Of a stretch of DNA of 7,575 nt, positions 5,667-7,575 are shown piece after piece. The stretch lies in assembly GCA_913776675.1 (NCBI GenBank), contig CAJYRE010000008.1:1-7575 (forward strand), in the 5' to 3' direction. The stretch's first letter is position 1. Every line of letters starts with the position of its first letter. Origin of the DNA: Rhizobiaceae bacterium (GTDB taxonomy: Bacteria > Pseudomonadota > Alphaproteobacteria > Rhizobiales > Rhizobiaceae). The notes beneath the pieces are model-generated. The model did not search any database. It was given only the letters and a program-made list of their open reading frames with translations, and was not told the DNA's origin. The position numbers and the translations under genes were made by a program.

Positions 5667-6095
5667 ATGAAACAGCGCCTGCCGTTTCGCCTTGGATTGG
5701 CGCTTGCCATTGGTGTGATGGCAACATCTGCGGGGAGCGTCCATGCAGAGGGCCAGATGATGCGGGTTTTCATGAATCAGGCTCGTATCCTCAAACTGGA
5801 TCGGCCGATCAGCAAAATCATCATTGGCAATGACAAGATCGCCGATGCCACCGTGGCCGATGCAAAAACAATTGTTCTGACGGGCCGCAGCTTTGGCACC
5901 ACCAATATCGTTCTGCTGGACCGGGAGGGAAATGCCGTTCTGGATGAGATGATTCTTGTCTCGATTGATGAAATCAATACCGTGCGTGTTTTCAAGCAAT
6001 CTGAACGGATCGTTCTATCTTGCGATCCCAACTGTGAACGAAACACAAATCCAACACCGCAAACCACAAACCTATCGTCCAATTCTTCTCGATAG
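5667..6095 (+). CDS. Secreted single-domain pilus assembly protein (CpaC N-terminal-domain paralog)
   Basis: The 142-residue product has a clear signal peptide (MKQRLPFRLGLALAIG..., cleavage after VHA at residue 27). One pilus-assembly N-terminal domain follows (about 30-108), the same type found at the start of CpaC. LDRPISKIIIGNDKIADATV aligns with VDLPADAHDILVANPEMADAV of CpaC, and TGRSFGTTNIVLLDREG with FGKTVGQTNIFIFGADG. It has no secretin domain. After the domain come a conserved-looking Cys pair CDPNC (119-123) and a Ser/Asn/Thr-rich tail. I infer a periplasmic accessory role near the CpaC secretin or the pseudopilins; no specific function is known to me. The ATG at 5667 was chosen because it begins the signal peptide. 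It is the first gene of the divergent plus-strand group. Confidence 0.87.
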   Translation: MKQRLPFRLGLALAIGVMATSAGSVHAEGQMMRVFMNQARILKLDRPISKIIIGNDKIADATVADAKTIVLTGRSFGTTNIVLLDREGNAVLDEMILVSIDEINTVRVFKQSERIVLSCDPNCERNTNPTPQTTNLSSNSSR

Positions 6096-6106
6096 AATTT
6101 CAGGAC

Positions 6107-6140
6107 AATGACCCTGTAACGACAGCCAAAACAGGTCATT
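6107..6140 (+). terminator. Possible terminator or structured spacer after the pilus-domain gene
   Basis: AATGACC (6107-6113) pairs with GGTCATT (6134-6140), and a small CTGT-AACG-ACAG hairpin (6114-6125) can form inside. An A/T-rich stretch (TATATTATTT) follows, though not a pure T-run. It lies 12 bp after the stop codon at 6095, before a 174-bp gap to the first TadE-like gene. It may be a partial terminator that lowers expression of the downstream pseudopilins, or chance structure. Confidence 0.35.
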
Positions 6141-6269
6141 TATATTATTTCAATTATGATTTAAATTTTGAAAGACAGGAATAGCAGGGCCGTTTCCCAA
6201 GACAAGATTTTAAACATCACATACTGGTTTCACTCGCCTGCGGTCAGGTTCAACAATTGGCGCTCAGCA

Positions 6270-6896
6270 ATGACTTTCATGATGCGGACCCTTAAAAGCT
6301 GGTCCAGACCACGCTGGAAAACCTGGTGCAGATTGGCAAGGCGCTTCCAGCGTTCACCAGATGGCTCGGCTGCCATCGAGTTTGCCATTCTCTCCATTCC
6401 CTATTTCCTGATTATATTTGCAATTCTCGAAACCTTCATTGCTTTCATTGCAGAACAGGTGGTGACCTCTGCCGTGGACACACTCAGCCGGCAAATTCGT
6501 ACTGGCAATATTACCTATAACCAGAGCAAATCCACGGATAAAACCTCGACACAATTCCGCCAATTGTTCTGCAACGAGATTTCATTCATGATGCGGTGTG
6601 ATGCAGCCGAAGTAACATCGCCAAATCGTTTGTATCTGGATGTGCGCAGTTTCAGCTCTTTCTCTGCCATTCCGAAAACGATCGGCGTCACATCCGGCAC
6701 TTTGAACACATCCGGTTTCGCCTTCAGTCCCGGCCCTGCCAGCAGCATCAATATGGTGCGGGCTTATTATTACTGGCCCGTTACGGTTGATCTTGTCAGG
6801 TCCTATATCGGCAACATCAAACGGCCGGGTCAGGCCGCCAATTCCGATTATCTGATTGTTCAGACAACGGCCTTCATGAACGAGGCCTATCCATGA
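6270..6896 (+). CDS. tadE: TadE-like pseudopilin
   Basis: TadE-family proteins are minor pseudopilins processed by the same peptidase as the pilin and needed for pilus assembly. The 208-residue product has a basic N-terminus (R/K/W-rich, 6-30), then the TadE motif DGSAAIEFAILSIPYFLIIF with likely cleavage after Gly32, Glu37 at +5 and one membrane segment (37-60). The rest is a periplasmic domain with Cys101 and Cys110, a possible disulfide, and a C-terminus typical of the family (SDYLIVQTTAFMNEAYP). The frame is open back to a TTG at 6168. I prefer the ATG at 6270 because it gives a usual leader length. ATGs at 6279 and 6282 are also possible; none has a strong ribosome site, so the exact start is uncertain. 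It overlaps the next gene by ATGA. Confidence 0.86.
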   Translation: MTFMMRTLKSWSRPRWKTWCRLARRFQRSPDGSAAIEFAILSIPYFLIIFAILETFIAFIAEQVVTSAVDTLSRQIRTGNITYNQSKSTDKTSTQFRQLFCNEISFMMRCDAAEVTSPNRLYLDVRSFSSFSAIPKTIGVTSGTLNTSGFAFSPGPASSINMVRAYYYWPVTVDLVRSYIGNIKRPGQAANSDYLIVQTTAFMNEAYP

Positions 6897-7540
6897 GGAT
6901 CAGACACCACCTGACAGAGTCTCTGCGTTGTATCCGTTTTTCTTTAAAGCCATCCCGGTTTCAAGACTTATGCAAGAGTGCTGGGCTGAGACAGTGTTTT
7001 GAGCATTTGTTGCGAGATCGCTCAGGCGTCGGCGCCGTGGAATTTGCGCTGATTGTGCCCGTGCTACTGTTGCTCTATCTGGGAGCATTCGAAGTGACCA
7101 TGGGTTTGAGTACGGCCTCCCGGGTCACCTCCAGCGCCGGTGCCATTGCTGATATTGTCGCGCGGCAGGACAACAGCTTTTCCAAAAGCTTTCTGGCCAC
7201 CATGCCGGATGTGGCCGCCGCCATTTTTGCGCCAAAGGCAACCACTGGATCAACGATGAAAATCACCGGACTTCAGGTGGATTCCAATCTCAAAGCAACA
7301 GTTGTCTGGTCGTGGGCGCAAGATGGCAGCAGGCCCTATGGCGTGGGCACTGCCATGACTCTGCCCTCCGGCATGGCCGTTGCCAAGACGGCATTTGTCC
7401 GTGTCGAATTTTCCATTCCCTATCAAATCATTACCTATTTTCCGGGCATGAAAGGATCATCTGTCAACACGATCAACATCCGTCGTGATTATTACTTCCG
7501 CCAGCGCACCACCTCGACCGTCACTTGCACGGATTGCTAA
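6893..7540 (+). CDS. TadE/TadF-like pseudopilin, second copy
   Basis: The 215-residue product has a long basic cytoplasmic leader (1-45), then DRSGVGAVEFALIVPVLLLL, with probable cleavage after Gly45, Glu50 at +5 and one membrane helix (50-70). The periplasmic part has no recognised motifs beyond the TadE family. It includes a region from GLQVD to VVWSW (126-141) and FVRVEFSIPYQIITYF (168-183), both typical of TadE/F-like proteins. It ends TCTDC, with two Cys three residues apart at the extreme C-terminus. It is translationally coupled to the preceding pseudopilin (ATGA, with ACGAGG upstream) and is followed 2 bp after its stop by a perfect hairpin. Whether it is best called TadE, TadF or a TadG remnant cannot be decided here, so I give no symbol. 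Confidence 0.86.
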   Translation: MRIRHHLTESLRCIRFSLKPSRFQDLCKSAGLRQCFEHLLRDRSGVGAVEFALIVPVLLLLYLGAFEVTMGLSTASRVTSSAGAIADIVARQDNSFSKSFLATMPDVAAAIFAPKATTGSTMKITGLQVDSNLKATVVWSWAQDGSRPYGVGTAMTLPSGMAVAKTAFVRVEFSIPYQIITYFPGMKGSSVNTINIRRDYYFRQRTTSTVTCTDC

Positions 7541-7542
7541 AG

Positions 7543-7575
7543 CCCGTCGCAGTGAATAGGATTCACTGCGACGGG
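7543..7575 (+). terminator. Perfect 15-bp hairpin after the second TadE-like gene
   Basis: CCCGTCGCAGTGAAT (7543-7557) and its exact reverse complement (7561-7575) flank a 3-nt AGG loop, starting 2 bp after the TAA stop. A GC-rich outer stem just behind the last gene of a unit fits an intrinsic terminator. The window ends at the last stem base, so a T-run cannot be seen, and the stem could be longer. Confidence 0.7.

Noticed and set aside
6168..6269. N-terminal extension of the first TadE-like protein from a TTG at 6168
   Set aside because: There is no ribosome site before the TTG, and the extension would give a leader of about 66 residues before the cleavage motif, longer than usual. The ATG at 6270 fits better.

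Overview
This window is a tad/cpa (Flp, type IVb) pilus locus from an alphaproteobacterium. It is most likely one of the Rhizobiaceae (Agrobacterium/Rhizobium-like). The reasons are the gene order pilin-cpaA-cpaB-cpaC-cpaD-cpaE, which matches the Agrobacterium ctpABCDEF arrangement; a perfect CtrA-type box; a RIME-like pair of intergenic palindromes; and the protein sequences. All lineage statements come from memory of these families, not from a database search.

Layout. On the minus strand, reading from right to left: a 56-residue Flp pilin (5134-5304), a 74-residue Flp pilin with a Gly/Thr repeat tail (4660-4884), the prepilin peptidase CpaA (3743-4273), CpaB (2840-3652), the secretin CpaC (1338-2843), the lipoprotein CpaD (668-1330) and the N-terminal 213 residues of CpaE (1-640, cut by the window edge). 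cpaB and cpaC overlap by ATGA. cpaC-cpaD (7 bp) and cpaD-cpaE (27 bp) are tightly spaced, so cpaB-E read as one transcription unit. On the plus strand, diverging from 5305-5666: a small secreted protein carrying only the pilus-assembly N-terminal domain (5667-6095), then two ATGA-overlapping TadE-like pseudopilins (6270-6896, 6893-7540), closed by a perfect 15-bp hairpin at the window end.

How they work together. CpaA cleaves the pilins and probably the two TadE-like proteins after a conserved Gly. CpaC forms the outer-membrane channel, with CpaD as its lipoprotein partner and CpaB as a periplasmic partner. CpaE helps place or regulate the motor (the CpaF ATPase and TadB/C lie outside the window, to the left). 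The free-standing domain protein resembles the N-terminal domain of CpaC and may act at the secretin.

Intergenic DNA. The 386 bp between the 74-residue pilin and cpaA hold a RIME-like pair of palindromes and a 161-bp fold-back element flanked by TTAG direct repeats. The right-hand copy of the repeat supplies the pilin stop codon. The 362-bp divergent region holds a perfect TTAA-N7-TTAA CtrA-type box beside a GANTC site. I see no sign of a previously undescribed system. The interest lies in the mobile insertion at the pilin stop codon, the cell-cycle-type regulatory site, the pilin duplication and the CpaC-domain paralog.
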